NCBI RefSeq assembly: GCF_020921035.1
Contig: NC_063157.1
Coordinates: 4,712,001-4,776,000 of the forward strand
Length of the DNA: 64,000 nucleotides
Direction: 5' to 3'
Source: Rhodamnia argentea
Taxonomy: Eukaryota; Streptophyta; Magnoliopsida; Myrtales; Myrtaceae
Numbering within the stretch: the stretch's first letter is position 1; each line of letters opens with the position of its first letter. The translations under genes and the position numbers were made by a program. Shown here one piece after another: positions 35,279 through 47,890 of this stretch. The notes below the pieces were generated by a model, which saw only the letters and a list, made by a program, of their open reading frames with translations, was not told the origin of the DNA and did no database searches.

Positions 35279-38200
35279 GATGATCTTGGTTTTTGTTCCG
35301 CTCGATTTCATGTGGATGTTTGTGTAACCGGTCGCTTGATGTTTGGTGGTTGGTGTCCTCGGGGATGAGCTGCTTGAATTGCGAACACCCATCAGTTTTT
35401 GTCGTTTTAATAGATTCCTGCTTCCGTTTTCCTTTCAATTCGGTTCAGCGGGAAGGTTAGTCCGATTGGACTTTGAACTAAATGAGTTTGGAGGACGTGA
35501 TCAATTTGCTTGTGAATTGTAGTAACGATTCGTCGGATCTCCTGGATTATTAGGTTCTACTTGAAATAAACTGTTTTTTCGCTGCACAAAGTTGTTCATA
35601 TTGGTTAATTTCATCCGCTGACTCAATCAATAATGAATTTATCGGCAACCCCACTTATTATAAACTCGAACAAATTTTTCTACATTTTCTTTAGTGAAAC
35701 ACACATGAGAATTCGAAGATTTCAGAGGCCCATCCATTGATACAGTTTGCAAAATAAGTACAAAAGGCCAATAGTTAAGAACATTTTGAAACTAGTGATC
35801 TTGCCCATGTTTTGCGTCGCTTTTATCTCTAAGTTCTTTTCGTTCATATTACACTTTTACACACTTTGATTATGTTATCATCTATTGTGGTTTTGGGCAT
35901 ACACCGAAATTTGCACTCTTTTTATTTTTATTTTTTTAACTTTGAAGTTGAAGTTGAAGTTGAAGTTTTTTTGTCATGGTTGTGATCGTGGATTATTGTG
36001 AAGCAACTCAACATGAAATGCAGTGGAGCACTATAGCTGAATTTCTGTTACAATGATCTTCAAAAGAGGGCATCATGCTATTGCTAACTCATGGAAATTG
36101 AATTTTTGTTCTCAGGATCATCGTCAATTTGCACAGCGCTACTATGAGTTCCTAGACTACTTCCAAGTTCCAGATGGACCGATATTTTTGAAAATCTGCG
36201 GTGAATCTGCATGTAATGGGATAGTGAATGACTATATTAGTGTAAGTGCTACTTAGCTCAGTGTTCTACAGCTTTTGGCCAGCATAAGCACGCCAATCTT
36301 CAAATTACTATAAAGCGGTTAGCATGCCACCAAACATTATACTGCCAATCAGAGAGGAAATTTGAAAGTCAATTTTACCCGTGAAGGATTTGGAATTTCA
36401 TGGTTATCCTAAGCTGTGATGCCTTGAAAATTTTCCAATTGCTAATTCATGCAGGTTTTGGCGAAGAAGTTTGGAGCTGCTGTGGTTTCACTTGAGCATC
36501 GGTACTATGGGAAGAGTTCTCCTTTCAAATCGTTGACAACAACAGATCTAAAATACTTATCATCTAAACAGGCACTCTTCGATTTGGCTTCCTTTCGTCA
36601 ATTTTATCAGGCAAGTTTCTGAATCTGTTAAGCATGTGATTAACCATGAATAACAATGGTGATAGATGTTTTATAGTGAAACCTCGATTATCAGATGGGA
36701 GATGGTCTGAAATTCCTGTGAAATGTCATATGAATAGAGCTTTAAACTTGGAGAAATATCAATGAAGTACTGAAGTCTGTCATTACTAGTCAAAATTAGT
36801 ATCATTCTGAGCTATGACTGGGATGTGGTAAAAGTGTCCTTGTTCTCTTGCAAAGAGATGTTGATCCAGAGCTGATTGAAAATCTAGCATATGGGAGCAG
36901 ATATTGATGTAGGTCTCATTTGCATGCTGTGCTAATGACGTGAGAAAATCCCTCTGAGCAATTGGATGACCTGCATTTGTTTTTGTGTGATTGAAGTGAG
37001 AGCTCTGATGGGTATTAATGCATTTGGAAAACGATTGCTGGAATGAGAAGCTTTGGCATTACACTATCCTTCCTGTGAATCTCAGATAATTTGATTGTCA
37101 AGTGTTTGCAAGTGGTGCTTGCCCTCGAAAAGTTTTGATTGCACAAAAAGTTAGTTTGATGTTGAAGGAGGGCTTGCCTTTTGCGCGTTAATGAACATGC
37201 AGCTTTTCAGGACGATTACCATATGGCTGAGTCATTTGCTAGATTCTTTTGACTGAAACTTTTAGCATTTCTTCTATAAAGTCTTTACTTTTTGTGTGGT
37301 GGAGTGAGTCTCCCTTTCACATCAAGTCTGCTAGCTGTCTGACTAGTTAGTTGCTTTGACACCATGTGCAGGATTCAGTAAATCTGAAGCTCAATAGAAC
37401 TGATGCCGGAAACCCCTGGTTTGTTTTTGGAGTCTCATATTCTGGAGCTCTCAGTGCATGGTTTCGTCTTAAGTTCCCTCATTTGACATGTGGAAGCCTT
37501 GCAAGTTCTGCCGTTGTTCAAGCTGTGTACGATTTCCCTCAATTTGACCAGCAGGTAAGGACAATCTTTGTTGCCTGTATTATTCTTTTTTACTTGCCAG
37601 AAGGCCAAGAAGTTGGTGATTATGATTAGGTTGTGAGGTGCATTTTGATATCTGGCTGCTGTCTTTACCCTTTATGATTTTTCACTAGATCCGTATTCGG
37701 AAATGCCTGCAAATATTCTCCCACTAAATAGAACTTTCTATTTCCAACTTTAGATTGGTGTTTCAGCTGGAGCAGACTGTAAGGCTGCATTGCAGGAAGT
37801 AAATCAACTTGTTGAGCAACGACTTGCATCAAATGGAAAGGCATTGAAGGAGTTTTTTGGTGCTGCTGAGGTTCGAATTCCTCTCTGCTTGATATGGCGA
37901 TTACGTCTTCAGAAACATGTTTAGCTGATGTTGAAAGTGGAATCTGTTTTAATCCCTCTTCCTTTTGAAAGTAATCATTCTCATCCTTTGCAGCTTAAGA
38001 TTGATGGCGACTTCTTGTATTTCCTGGCAGATGCTGCTGTCACAGCTGTAAGCATGCATTTTTTCAGTTGTGTTTATTTTGATTCTCTACAAGGTAATGA
38101 TATTGTAGATTTCATGCTTTGCAGTTCCAATATGGAAATCCTGATAAATTGTGCTCCCCCCTTATTCAAGCTAAGAAGGATGGAGAGGATTTGGTGGTAA

Positions 38201-41200
38201 GCAACTTTTTCCAACCTTAACCTTGTTCTTGTGTTGTATTCTAGATTTTTAAGGAAGTAAATGTTCAAGGTGTCTGTTCGTTATAAAAGGTTCCCTCTAA
38301 TTGATAGTTCAACAGCAAAACCTCCGAACTATTTATTTCCCTTATGCTCAATGAGCAGATTAGAACTTGCATATAATTTCAATAACTTTGCAAAGTAGAA
38401 TAGCCTACTTGAAAACTTTTGGGAGATGTTTCTTGAGTTGAGATCGTTTAGACAGACCAAAGGCATGGTTATCATTCACGCATGCTTGAAGAGTTTCCTT
38501 GAGGCAATGAAATTTCTCCACATATATACTAATCCCCTGGAGAGTATGATGTTTGCTATTAGTTCTACGCCATCTATAAAATTAACATTTTCCTTCTAAT
38601 GTGGTAGGATTTCTCATTTTTAGCAACCACGTATCCATTTGACATGTATGAGCGATTTGTCTTATGATGCTTGAACAAGTGCAATAGTTTATCATATTCT
38701 ACTACTAATCCACCAAGTTATAATATCTGCCATCATTTGCAAACCGATTGTTTTCTGCGGAGTGGCTGTGTCAACAGATTTTCAGTGTGATTGAAGATTC
38801 AAGCTTTATCTGAGTGAAGCTGGGAAGCCTAAAATAAATGGAGGGTGTGCTCCTCCTTTTTAGTTTTTCTTCACTGACTTTTATCTGGCCAAACTAAAAT
38901 GCGTATGCAGGGTGCATATGCCAAATATGTTAAAGACAATTTTGCAGAGAGCGTACATTATAGTCAGAATCGCTTGAAGAACACAGCTATTACTGAAGAC
39001 AGCAGTGATCGGTTGTGGTGGTTCCAAGTTTGCACTGAAGTTGCATACTTTCAGGTGGCCCCCACCAATGACAGTGTTCGCTCGTCAAAAGTTGACACAA
39101 GGTGTTCTCATCTCTATACTGTTCATTCCTTGTTTCATTACTTTTCAACGTTTGATCTTATAGCCAAGTCTATATTTCTCGTGTTGCAACAGATACCATT
39201 TAGATCTTTGCAAGAACGTGTTCGGCCAGGGAATATATCCTGATGTTGACGCAACAAATTTGTACTACGGAGGCACAAGAATAGCAGGTCTGGGCACTAA
39301 TCTTTCTAGTTTGGCTTGTTAGCTTTTCATCATCCCTGCATCTCAGAATTATATTTGGTTCTTGATGCCGCTGTAATTTCGAAAAGCTCTGATATTTTTC
39401 TTTTGGGAGATTTGGGTTTCCTGCCTGGCAATTTCTGAGCTTTAACCTTTTCATGAAAAGCCAAGCAACAAATAAACCAGACACCTGAAGAAACACGATC
39501 TGGAACACACAATCACGAAAGCACAGATGGATGGAACTGTTTAATATATTTAAGACGTTCATGCAGTGTCTATTCCCTGTTTTCTGGGACTCTTTTAGGT
39601 AAACTGACTATCGAGCTGAGACTATTAGTATGTGTATATGACGACCTTCAGGTTGTTGCGTATAATCCTGTTTGTTGGGTTTTTTCCTGCATAAATACTG
39701 AAAAGTCATATCAAGCGCTGGAAATGAATCTGGTCAAGTAATGGGGACAATAAGCCAAATGAAATGTAGAAATGCATATCTATTTGTGAGTATGGAAAAG
39801 AAGTGTGAGGTAACGATTTTCCCCAAAAGTTAAAGCTGTCAAGAAACAGGCTCCTAACATGTATTTGGCATGTTTTTTCTATACTCCACCTCGAGTATAA
39901 GTTATGCCTTACACATCCACGAAATAATTAGGGAATAGACGAATATGTATAATGAATACAAGAGTGTCAGATTCAGACGCATGATTGTGCTCTAATAACG
40001 TCTTAGGCTCTTAGGCAACAGTTTTTCCTACGAGTATATGCTGTCAGGAAATAGGCACATATTGTATATGTAACATATGTCTTATGAAGAATAAACGTGT
40101 GAGCATACTTTTGACATTAAGGTGTAACTTTTCAGGCTCCAAGATAATTTTCACTAATGGCTCTCAAGATCCATGGCGGCATGCTTCAAAACAGATCTCT
40201 TCATCAGATAGTAAGTTATCATGATTTCGCCAACCATTTACCAATTTTAGTTTAGCCACTGGTTTCAATTAGTGAAGAGAGTAGAACGTGATCGTGAAGT
40301 TTCCCTTTGGTTTTAAGCTAGCAACATGCTTAACACACACATTCCCTGACATGATGACATTAATCTGAACTTCAAATCGCATTATCTTGTTATTCTTTTT
40401 CTTGCGTGAATATCAATTTTCGTAGTTGCCATTTTAAATTACATGTATAACAATTTATGCAGTGCCGTGATGTTAGACTGAATGATGATGAAGGATTGCC
40501 TGGTGCGTCATGTCTTTGGTTGAGCATATAAAATAAAGTGCCTTTGTAAACTGTCAGAGATCTTTCCACATAATACTTCTTTGGTCTAGTACATCCCCAG
40601 TTACATGTTCATGTGGGATTGCATTGCTTATGGTTTTTGGACTTCTTGCTTTTGCTCTTTCATGCTGTAATCACTGTTGATTTTGAAATGTCAGTGCCTT
40701 CCTACCTCATCTCGTGTCATAATTGTGGACATGGAACTGATATGCGAGGATGCCCACAGTCTCCTCTGAGCCTTGAAGGTATGGACGGCTTGAATTGACT
40801 TACATGCTGCATACATTTACGAAATGTTCTTGGTCACGATCACTGTATGCTGGTTCAATGGGCGACTTGCGTTTTGCAGAGTTGTGTATTGTAGTAGAAC
40901 TGAATGTCAATCACTTTGGAAAATGGGAATTTCAGTTTGATTCTTGCACGAATAATTTGCTGACATGACCATGTGCCACGCCTATTTACTTCTCATTTTG
41001 GCTTTTTTGATGGTCCTGACGGTTCTAAGATCTGATTATTTTCTTCAATACCCATGATGTCCATGGCTATCTCCTCCTGGCGTGGCAACTGAGCATGATC
41101 AGTGAGGATTTAACCCTTGATTTGATCTCCTGCAAAGGTTTTCCCGGCCACTGGCCACTTAGTTACTGGTGTAGTTGACATTGACGTTAGCCCTTGCCAA

Positions 41201-41448
41201 CTTAATAAGAATGACTTCTGTTTGGATGTGTTTTTGTAGTTTAGGAAAAGCAAATATCATGCGCAATTTAATTACTTTTGTCTCTAGGAAAGAAAATTCT
41301 CTAAGTTTACATTGTTCCGAGTGTTTCTTCAGGCAATGCCCAGAACTGCAGCTCCCCAGATGCGGTCCACAAAGTAAGGCAACAGATCACAGAAAACATA
41401 GACTTGTGGCTGTCTGAATGCCAAGGCGGCGGTAGGAGCTCTATCTGA
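35041..41448 (+). CDS. Serine peptidase of family S28, EDA2-like (prolyl-carboxypeptidase/TSSP relative)
   Basis: A secreted or vacuolar serine carboxypeptidase-type enzyme; the family usually cleaves after proline. Exons: 35041-35226, 36116-36241, 36455-36610, 37372-37554, 37754-37870, 37994-38047, 38125-38196, 38911-39101, 39193-39287, 40136-40210, 40695-40778, 41333-41448. They join in frame to 484 aa. Residues 1-24 form a signal peptide (ILTPLFLLMFVALSDG). Catalytic positions by family pattern are S178 in GVSYSG, D405 in NGSQDPW and H431 in CGHGTD. LDHF, GPIFLKICGE and VSLEHRYYGKS are typical S28 blocks. The C-terminus CQGGGRSSI resembles the plant EDA2 group. Intron 3 begins GC rather than GT. 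A polyadenylation-like AATAAA lies near 41610. In Arabidopsis EDA2 is named for embryo-sac arrest; that role here is inference. Confidence 0.93.
35230..35275. repeat. CT microsatellite in intron 1 of the S28 gene
   Basis: About 23 CT dinucleotides begin only three bases after the splice donor (TAT|GTACTCTCT). The pure tract probably varies in length between individuals. Confidence 0.95.
36611..37371 (+). other. GC-AG intron (intron 3 of the S28 gene)
   Basis: The donor is CAG|GCAAGT and the acceptor GTGCAG|GAT. The flanking exons join in phase 0 as FRQFYQ/DSVNLK, matching the family. No GT near the exon end keeps the frame, so a GC donor with an otherwise strong consensus is the simplest reading. 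Confidence 0.85.
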
Positions 41449-42837
41449 AGTGCATGCTCACAGTATACGTGAATTTGGGAGGTCGTTCTCTGCCTAACCG
41501 TGATACCATGATGGACTTTTCAGGAGACGCTTAATTCTAATTTATCAAGGGAACTGTAACCCTCATCCTGCTCATGCTTATTTGCTCTTGTCTATCACTG
41601 TAAATATAGAATAAATACTCCGACCATGTACATCGGCTGTAGTGACTCACTTTAATTATAAAGGTCAATCTTCATACTGCCATCTTCCTCTTTTTAAAAT
41701 GTTGCCTTTCACGTGATGTGATGAAGTACACAGAAGTCTGCTTTCTTTGACCTCATAAGGGCTAAAACGAATCGTTTCTGCCCCATGAGGGCTAGGTTCC
41801 CGAGCTGGAAATGCTTCGACATCTTCCAATGTGAAAGACTAGCATTGAATCAGGTTAAGAGTATATGGAAAGAGACCCTCTCTTTTACTCTTGATTTTAT
41901 TGCAGTAACGTGGATTAGCGTTCAAGCTGATAGCCACTTCAACCACTTTTACAAGCAAATGTTATGACGGTTCATCGGATATGTCCGCAAGCGCGTTCAT
42001 GCCAATTCTGAGTTTTCAATGGAGTGAGTTCACCTTCACACGACAGAGCAAATCATCCTCAGTCCCTTCACATGCTCTGGCAAGCTCTGTTCGTTCTGGT
42101 AGAAGATTTGGGTTGAGTGTTGCAAGTACCTTGGTAACATTTAGTTAACAAAAAAAACCATAAGAAAATCACCTAATGAGACTCTTCTGGTTTTATAAAA
42201 GCCCTCCGTTAGAAACTACTAATAGCAAAATGTGCATTTTCGTAGTGTATTTGGATGAAACTCTAACTAGTGACATTTATATTAACAATTATATATACAT
42301 TACATTTGCAAATTGATTTACCAGATTCTTGTTGGTTATATGAATAGAAAACACTTAATCAATCACTTTCAGATTGTCACATATTTGAAAACCGATTTTT
42401 TTAAAACAAATATGCTACCATTAGTCGACCTCACCAACTTCTCAGTAAGCCCCACAAGAAATTCTCATGAAGCTGTGACTTCCCTCCACGACGACAACGT
42501 CAAACATCATTGCTCGCCTGACATCATGCTCCAAAAAGATGAGTTTCAGAAGAATGGAATGCACAAACTGACCATAGTCAAAGGGTCACTATATTTCATT
42601 TTTCACAGCTTTTTCCTTCTGCAAACCATAAAACAGCCATCTCAAAACTGTTGATCCTATACCAGCAAGTTCATGGAACAGATGTTAGAAGACAAATGAA
42701 GGAGGCTCACGCTGTCAATCAATACATGATTACCGTCAAGAGCCATCATGAAGATGGAGATTGAAGAAACCAAGAACACTCTCATATCAGGCCGCTTTCA
42801 ACCAAAATTGGGGTCTTCTCGAAGGTCGCCGAATTTC
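41449..42837. other. Convergent 3' flanks of the S28 and CDF1-like genes
   Basis: The two genes end tail to tail. The S28 3' UTR probably ends near the AATAAA at about 41610. The rest has no supported gene; a 113-codon plus-strand frame at 42313 shows no family motif. Confidence 0.5.
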
Positions 42838-44820
42838 CTACTTCAGATAAGTAGAAGAAACCCAGAGCAGAATGTAGGTTATAAGCGAAGTTGTTACTTC
42901 GAAACCGCGCAGTCCTTTAAACAAAGGCGGTATGACGGAGACCATCAAGAATGTCCCCAGTAGCCACGACAAAATGAAGGCACCAGCCCTGCATATGGGA
43001 GACAAATCATGAATCTAACTCATCTGTTGCAAGTACTCAACGTATGGACCAGTAAGATTGACAAGAACGATATATGTATGGCGAGGAATGAAGTAAACAA
43101 CTATCAGGCCAGGAATATACAAAATGGACATAGATAAAATAGCTAGAGATAGTCGTTGAGTGAAATCGATGAAGAACACTAATAGTATGTCATCTACGTA
43201 CCCATAGAGGAAAGCTCGCAGTTTGCTTTTCAGCCGATCATGTATGAAGTATATGGTAGCTATTAGGGATATGGCTACTTGAAGAGTGGGGCCTTCTTCT
43301 GTTGGAAAAAGCACGGTGAGAAGTCCGAGTACTACAAATGCGGCAGCCGTTTTTATGATGAACTTTGAGGACGGAGTCTGAAACCTGCTCGTTACAGCCT
43401 GCACGACACGGGATTGAGTTACCTCCCTGACCTTTTTCTTGACATCAATTTTTGGGTTCTTCCTCTCGTAGAACTTCTGCATGATTATTTTGTCATGCGC
43501 AGATTCAATTGCATCCAAACTGGGCTTGTGTCCTGCATATTTTTGGACAAGGAAATTCCTTGCGGCTTGAATTTCATCTTCGGAGGCCTCTTTACTGATT
43601 CCGAGCCGCTTATACGGGTCCCTTACATTTATTCTGGGAAAGACGGTTGAACCTGAAGAGGCCAGTAAATAGGATGAAATGACATGGAGAGCAAAACGAC
43701 ACATCATATCATTAATTAGCTCAAGTTTTTCTTGATAAAGCATCAATTTTTTTAGCCTGGACTAAACATGAATTAACTCAACGTGAAAATAAGCATTTCA
43801 ACAGGCAAATACAAAACGGTTTTAAGACCTACAGATCCTTTCAGAATGACCTATTAGTCCTACTGAGCTTGACATTTTGAACAACTATTAATAATCTGTA
43901 TACTGCATGCAAGTTAAATGACACGCTCATATCGATTGATAACCATGAAAAAAGAGTCAAACATATCTTCATGCCTTTATTCTGTAATGCCTTCACTCCG
44001 TAGCTAGACAGAACTCAGGAAAAGGTAAATCGTAAATATCAGAAAGAGGAACAAATGACCTGGAAAATGTTTCCCAATGCAAGTTCCACTTCGAGGATTA
44101 AAGAATGCCAATAGGTTTGAGAGCTCAAAATAAAGATGGTAGTAAAGTGGGCATGTATCTTGCTTTCTTGAAGTAGCTCATTGCCTAATTCATTTTGAAT
44201 AAATGCAAACAACTGTAGCAGCAACCTCTATCCAAAAGTTGAAGGCAGACCAAACGATCAAGACTTGACCAAAAATATTAGGTACAGTAAGGAACAAAAA
44301 TTTACTCATATAATCTTCTATCTAATCACTTCAAAGTACACCTTTGTTTTAACAATAGTCACCAGCTTCAAAGGCTTTTCCAAAATTGTGTTTCTGAGAA
44401 ACTGTTTTGCTTCTGTCAAACTTAACACCTTAATTCTCCAATAGCTCTAGAATGGGAGAGAAGAAAATCAATCCAACAATCAACTTTTTGTCGACAAAGG
44501 ATGAAGCATTTGATACCAGTGGGGTCGCTATAAGAAGCATCCATTGCAAACCTGATCACTAGAGCTTGATGTCTGCTGCATATTTCAAGGAACAAACCCA
44601 ATAAATAAGATAAGAATTGGAAAGAACCGAATGATTCATTTTCAATAACCATGAGAGTTTCCTCGAGGGAGCAATACCTTCCTCCATGCAGGGACCTGAA
44701 CTTTCCTTTAGGTCTTGCAATAGAAATAAGGGCTGGGAATTCTACAGATAAGGAATTGGCACCTCGAGCAGGTATCGAGAAAATTTTTGACGGACCAACA
44801 GTTATTCCAGAGACTGTCAT
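42838..44820 (-). CDS. CDF1/CPP1-like plastid membrane protein (DUF3353, J-like domain)
   Basis: Related to CELL GROWTH DEFECT FACTOR 1 / chaperone-like protein of POR1. That protein sits in chloroplast membranes and helps protochlorophyllide oxidoreductase. Proposed exons, from the start: 44678-44820, 44060-44088, 43202-43652, 42838-42988, giving 257 aa. The N-terminus (MTVSGITVGPSK, Ser-rich, few acids) fits a transit peptide. A J-like domain follows (VFPRINVRDPYKRLGI, HKPSLDAIESAHDKIIMQKF), then three hydrophobic segments (FVVLGLLTVLFP, LQVAISLIATIYFI, AFILSWLLGTFLMVS) and the end SLITYILLWVSSTYLK. Exons 3 and 4 are secure. The 29-nt exon 2 is tentative: it restores phase between exons 1 and 3 and gives a length normal for the family as I recall it. 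A longer open frame past exon 3 (to 43015) is intron read-through. Confidence 0.82.
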
Positions 44821-45880
44821 CTTTGATTCAGTTTGTTAGCTATCGGCAATCTCTCTGCAAAGTCCAAATTCAGAGCGCATATAATTAACAGGATCAGTTT
44901 TGTAAAATGAGTAGCGCAACATTTCACTGCAGGCATTAACAGCACCAAATAATAGATACCGCTTCACCCTTCATTTAGCCATTTCTATACGGGCAGTCAA
45001 GAAATTGCATTGCCATGACACTCTCAAAGTCATAGAGATTGTCAGTCGACATCATCCATTTACACCAATTGCACTTTGTAAAGACAGTGCTGACCTGACG
45101 GCATCAAGCATGGGCTTCTCATTCATCAAATTCCCTAAAATGATCACATGCTGCACCCAAACTATGCCTAAAGAGTACACTAAACTCTAGCTTCGTCCAG
45201 AACTTGCATTTTCGCAGCATACACTCCCAATGTTCTATCCCGAGAGATCATGGACAGCCTCGACAATCGCAGCCCAAGGACGAGATACGACCTCAGAGGG
45301 CCAAGAAAGTCCGACACTTCAGCGGATATTGCTCTTCTTCTACAGTGCTTCGGTCCAAGAAACCACTGAGAGCCAAAAATAAAGAATTCCCAGCTCAAAT
45401 TAAAAGATGTTCGTTTCACGATGAATCTTTCACCAGCGAGAAAGTTTCAGAAGTAACCATAAAATGAGCTTGCTTGTTCACGCTGGGCAACTGCAACTCT
45501 GTCGACCAACGAAGTCCTCAGTAATTTACCCACAATCAAGAAAAGACCTAAGGGCGGGCAAAAGAAAAACTACTACAACACCCGTTTGGTCCTAGGAACG
45601 AAGAGTTAAAAAAGGGACAAGCTTCCGATTGAGCATGGAAGGAGAAAGCAGAAGTGATGAAACAAAATCGATTCAGGAAGAAACAGGGGTGCCATACCCA
45701 GATTGCGGTTAGAGAGAGCTGGGTGTTCTTGGCGCTTATCTTCTTCTCAGAGACGATCGAGAATGTCGACGAGCATTTGCAACGGACAGGAGGAGGAGGG
45801 AGAGCAGAGAGCGAGGGATTTATCGGACGCCTGCGTCTTGAACGGTCCCGGCTTCGCTCCTGCTTATGATCTATATAGAT
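44821..45880 (-). promoter_or_regulatory. 5' UTR, leader intron and promoter of the CDF1-like gene
   Basis: On the minus strand a TATA-like ATCTATATAGATC lies at about 45868-45880. A C/T-rich leader follows, then a plausible donor (CTGG|GTATGG, near 45698). The matching acceptor TTTGCAG ends at 44855, just ahead of the ATG at 44820. This suggests a leader intron of about 840 bp. The leader exon contains a short ATG frame. No other gene occupies this stretch. Confidence 0.5.
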
Positions 45881-45904
45881 TATTTCCCTACAAAATGAAC
45901 GTAA

Positions 45905-45977
45905 TCCGTTGTAGTCTAGTTGGTTAGGATACTCGGCTCTCACCCGAGAGACCCGGGTTCAAGTCCCGGCAACGGAA
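45905..45977 (+). tRNA. tRNA-Glu (anticodon CTC)
   Basis: The 73-nt sequence folds as a cloverleaf. The acceptor stem pairs TCCGTTG with CAACGGA and A is the discriminator base. The anticodon stem CTCGG/CCGAG encloses the loop CTCTCAC, giving anticodon CTC. The T arm is CCGGG/CCCGG around TTCAAGT. The internal Pol III A box (TAGTCTAGTTG, 45912-45922) and B box (GGTTCAAGTCC, 45956-45966) are intact and there is no intron. It looks functional and closely resembles other plant nuclear tRNA-Glu genes. Confidence 0.96.
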
Positions 45978-45979
45978 TC

Positions 45980-45984
45980 TTTTT
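45980..45984 (+). terminator. Pol III terminator of tRNA-Glu
   Basis: Five T residues start three bases after the tRNA 3' end, the standard RNA polymerase III stop signal. Confidence 0.9.
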
Positions 45985-47890
45985 AACCTTCATTTTCTTT
46001 TCGTAAAAACTTTTCTTTCACGTTATTTAAAAAAAAAAAAAAATTCAGATACGAGGTTGAAGGCGGTCACGACGCGAGGATTACGGCTCTAGCCTTGATT
46101 TTGCTATTGTAAGGGCTTAATCGAGTTAAGCTACGGGGTGGTGCACTGGCCACGTGTCCTTGGCAGGACAGCATTTGGGCGACGAGAATGTCCAGCGATC
46201 AACGATTTCTCTCGTTTAAGGAAATAAAAATTGCTTATCGAAACAATGGACTCATTGCATCGGAGTTGCTTCGACATAGAGTGGGCATTTATCACACTCT
46301 TTTGGCCCTTTTGTGCGCCTTTACTTGATATAACAAAGCCAAATAGGCGACTCTAATAAGTCAATTTTACGTAATAAAAAACGCACGAAAACTAAGAAGG
46401 ATCTTGTAAATAAGTCAATGTAAAAAGCCTAGAGAAATAACGATAAAAAACACCGGAGATTACGTGATTCTATCCGAATATCGGTACCTACATCCACAGG
46501 AAAGCCAGTAAGAACAATCCATTATAATCGGAGAATTGCGATTACAATAGCTCGATACGTTCGTGTTTCCCGCACCTAGATTATATCCAAACCCAAAGCG
46601 TTTACAAATAAACAACTTAATTAAATATATAAAAAAACAAAAAACTCACAAGGCAGAAACCGATCGGTGTTCAAGCCTAAGGCAATAGCTCGCGCACGGC
46701 CGAAATACCAGAACGTCCCTCACGTTCTCCTCTTTCTCGCGCGGCTGCTCTTCGCCTTTTTTTTCTCTTGTGCGGCTTCGGTCTTGTATTGTGCAGCCCT
46801 CACTCTGCACACACTTTTCGTTTGTCTAGAGGAAAAAAATAACCTAAAAACAACTCACGCCCTTTTTATTTTACTTCTCTCTCTCTCTGACAAAACTGGG
46901 CCCCACAATTTCATATACGTATAACTTACGAAGGCCTTTCCCCTTTTTTTTTGAACTCTCTGGGGCCCACAATAACATAATAACAATAATATATGTGTGC
47001 CTCCTTTTCCATCACGTAGCACCCGATATCAAGAAGCCGTCCGGTCGCATATCACGATCGGTCAAACCGATCAAGAATAATAATGCTTATCTTCTCCAAC
47101 AGAATATAAATAAATCTTTTTTTTAGTCAGATTTTGGACTCAAACTCGAGACATAATTTAACACTGGTGATGCCCGCCGAATAAAGTGTGAAAATCACGA
47201 TGAGATGGAATAAAGTTCACGGGATTTAAATTTCGAAGAGTGATTGAGAAATCAAACTTTAAGTTGCTGTCTATATCTCACTCTTGTTAATCAAGGCAGA
47301 TTACATCCACGGTAGTATAAATATCGGAACCTGATTTTGCCACTTTACCACTTTACTTCCCCCTCGAGTAAATGCAAATAATGACTTGACAATTACGCGC
47401 TCGAAATGAGTGGTCTTGAGCACCGTGTCGCGGGTGCTTCGCAAAGCGTATTGCTTTTTCGTTCCTCGTAATGTAATGGGGAGTAAATAGGTGGTTCTCG
47501 ATTTGAATCCTATCCCAAAATAATGCCTTATAAGATGGCGGCAGTTCGGAGGATGACGTGGAGGTAAATTCAAGGGTAATGTTATTTTGCCTTTACTTTG
47601 TCCACTCCATATATTATCCTAAGTTTGACATCTCTTTGAGACAGAGCCCCAATCCTTGCGCCTTTCGCTCTTCATCATCTTGACGAGATGGTGAGGGAGA
47701 TTTCTTTTTCTTTTTTTTTTCAATATGTGTTCTACTTGGAGTCTGTCAGGAAATATTTTCAAACTGTGTGTCACTTGCTGTGCTTCAGTTGTTTTAATAT
47801 ACTTCTCTCAGGAATTTGAATATAGAAAATAATACTTTTAAGTTTAGGAAAAGGATGAAAAGCTGGTTGTATATAAATCTACGTGACATT
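45985..47890. other. Spacer, probably with decayed retroelement DNA
   Basis: No gene is supported. The stretch about 46140-46720 reads like an old LTR or retroelement flank ('ccgaatatcggtacctacat', 'cgcacctagattatatcc'), but no LTR pair, primer site or protein is seen. Minus- and plus-strand frames here are short and lack motifs. Confidence 0.4.

Noticed and set aside
43015-43201. Extension of the CDF1-like exon to a stop at 43015
   Set aside because: The residues after FLYG do not fit the family, a GTACGT donor lies there, and the exon at 42838-42988 supplies the expected GAGAFILSWLLGTF end.
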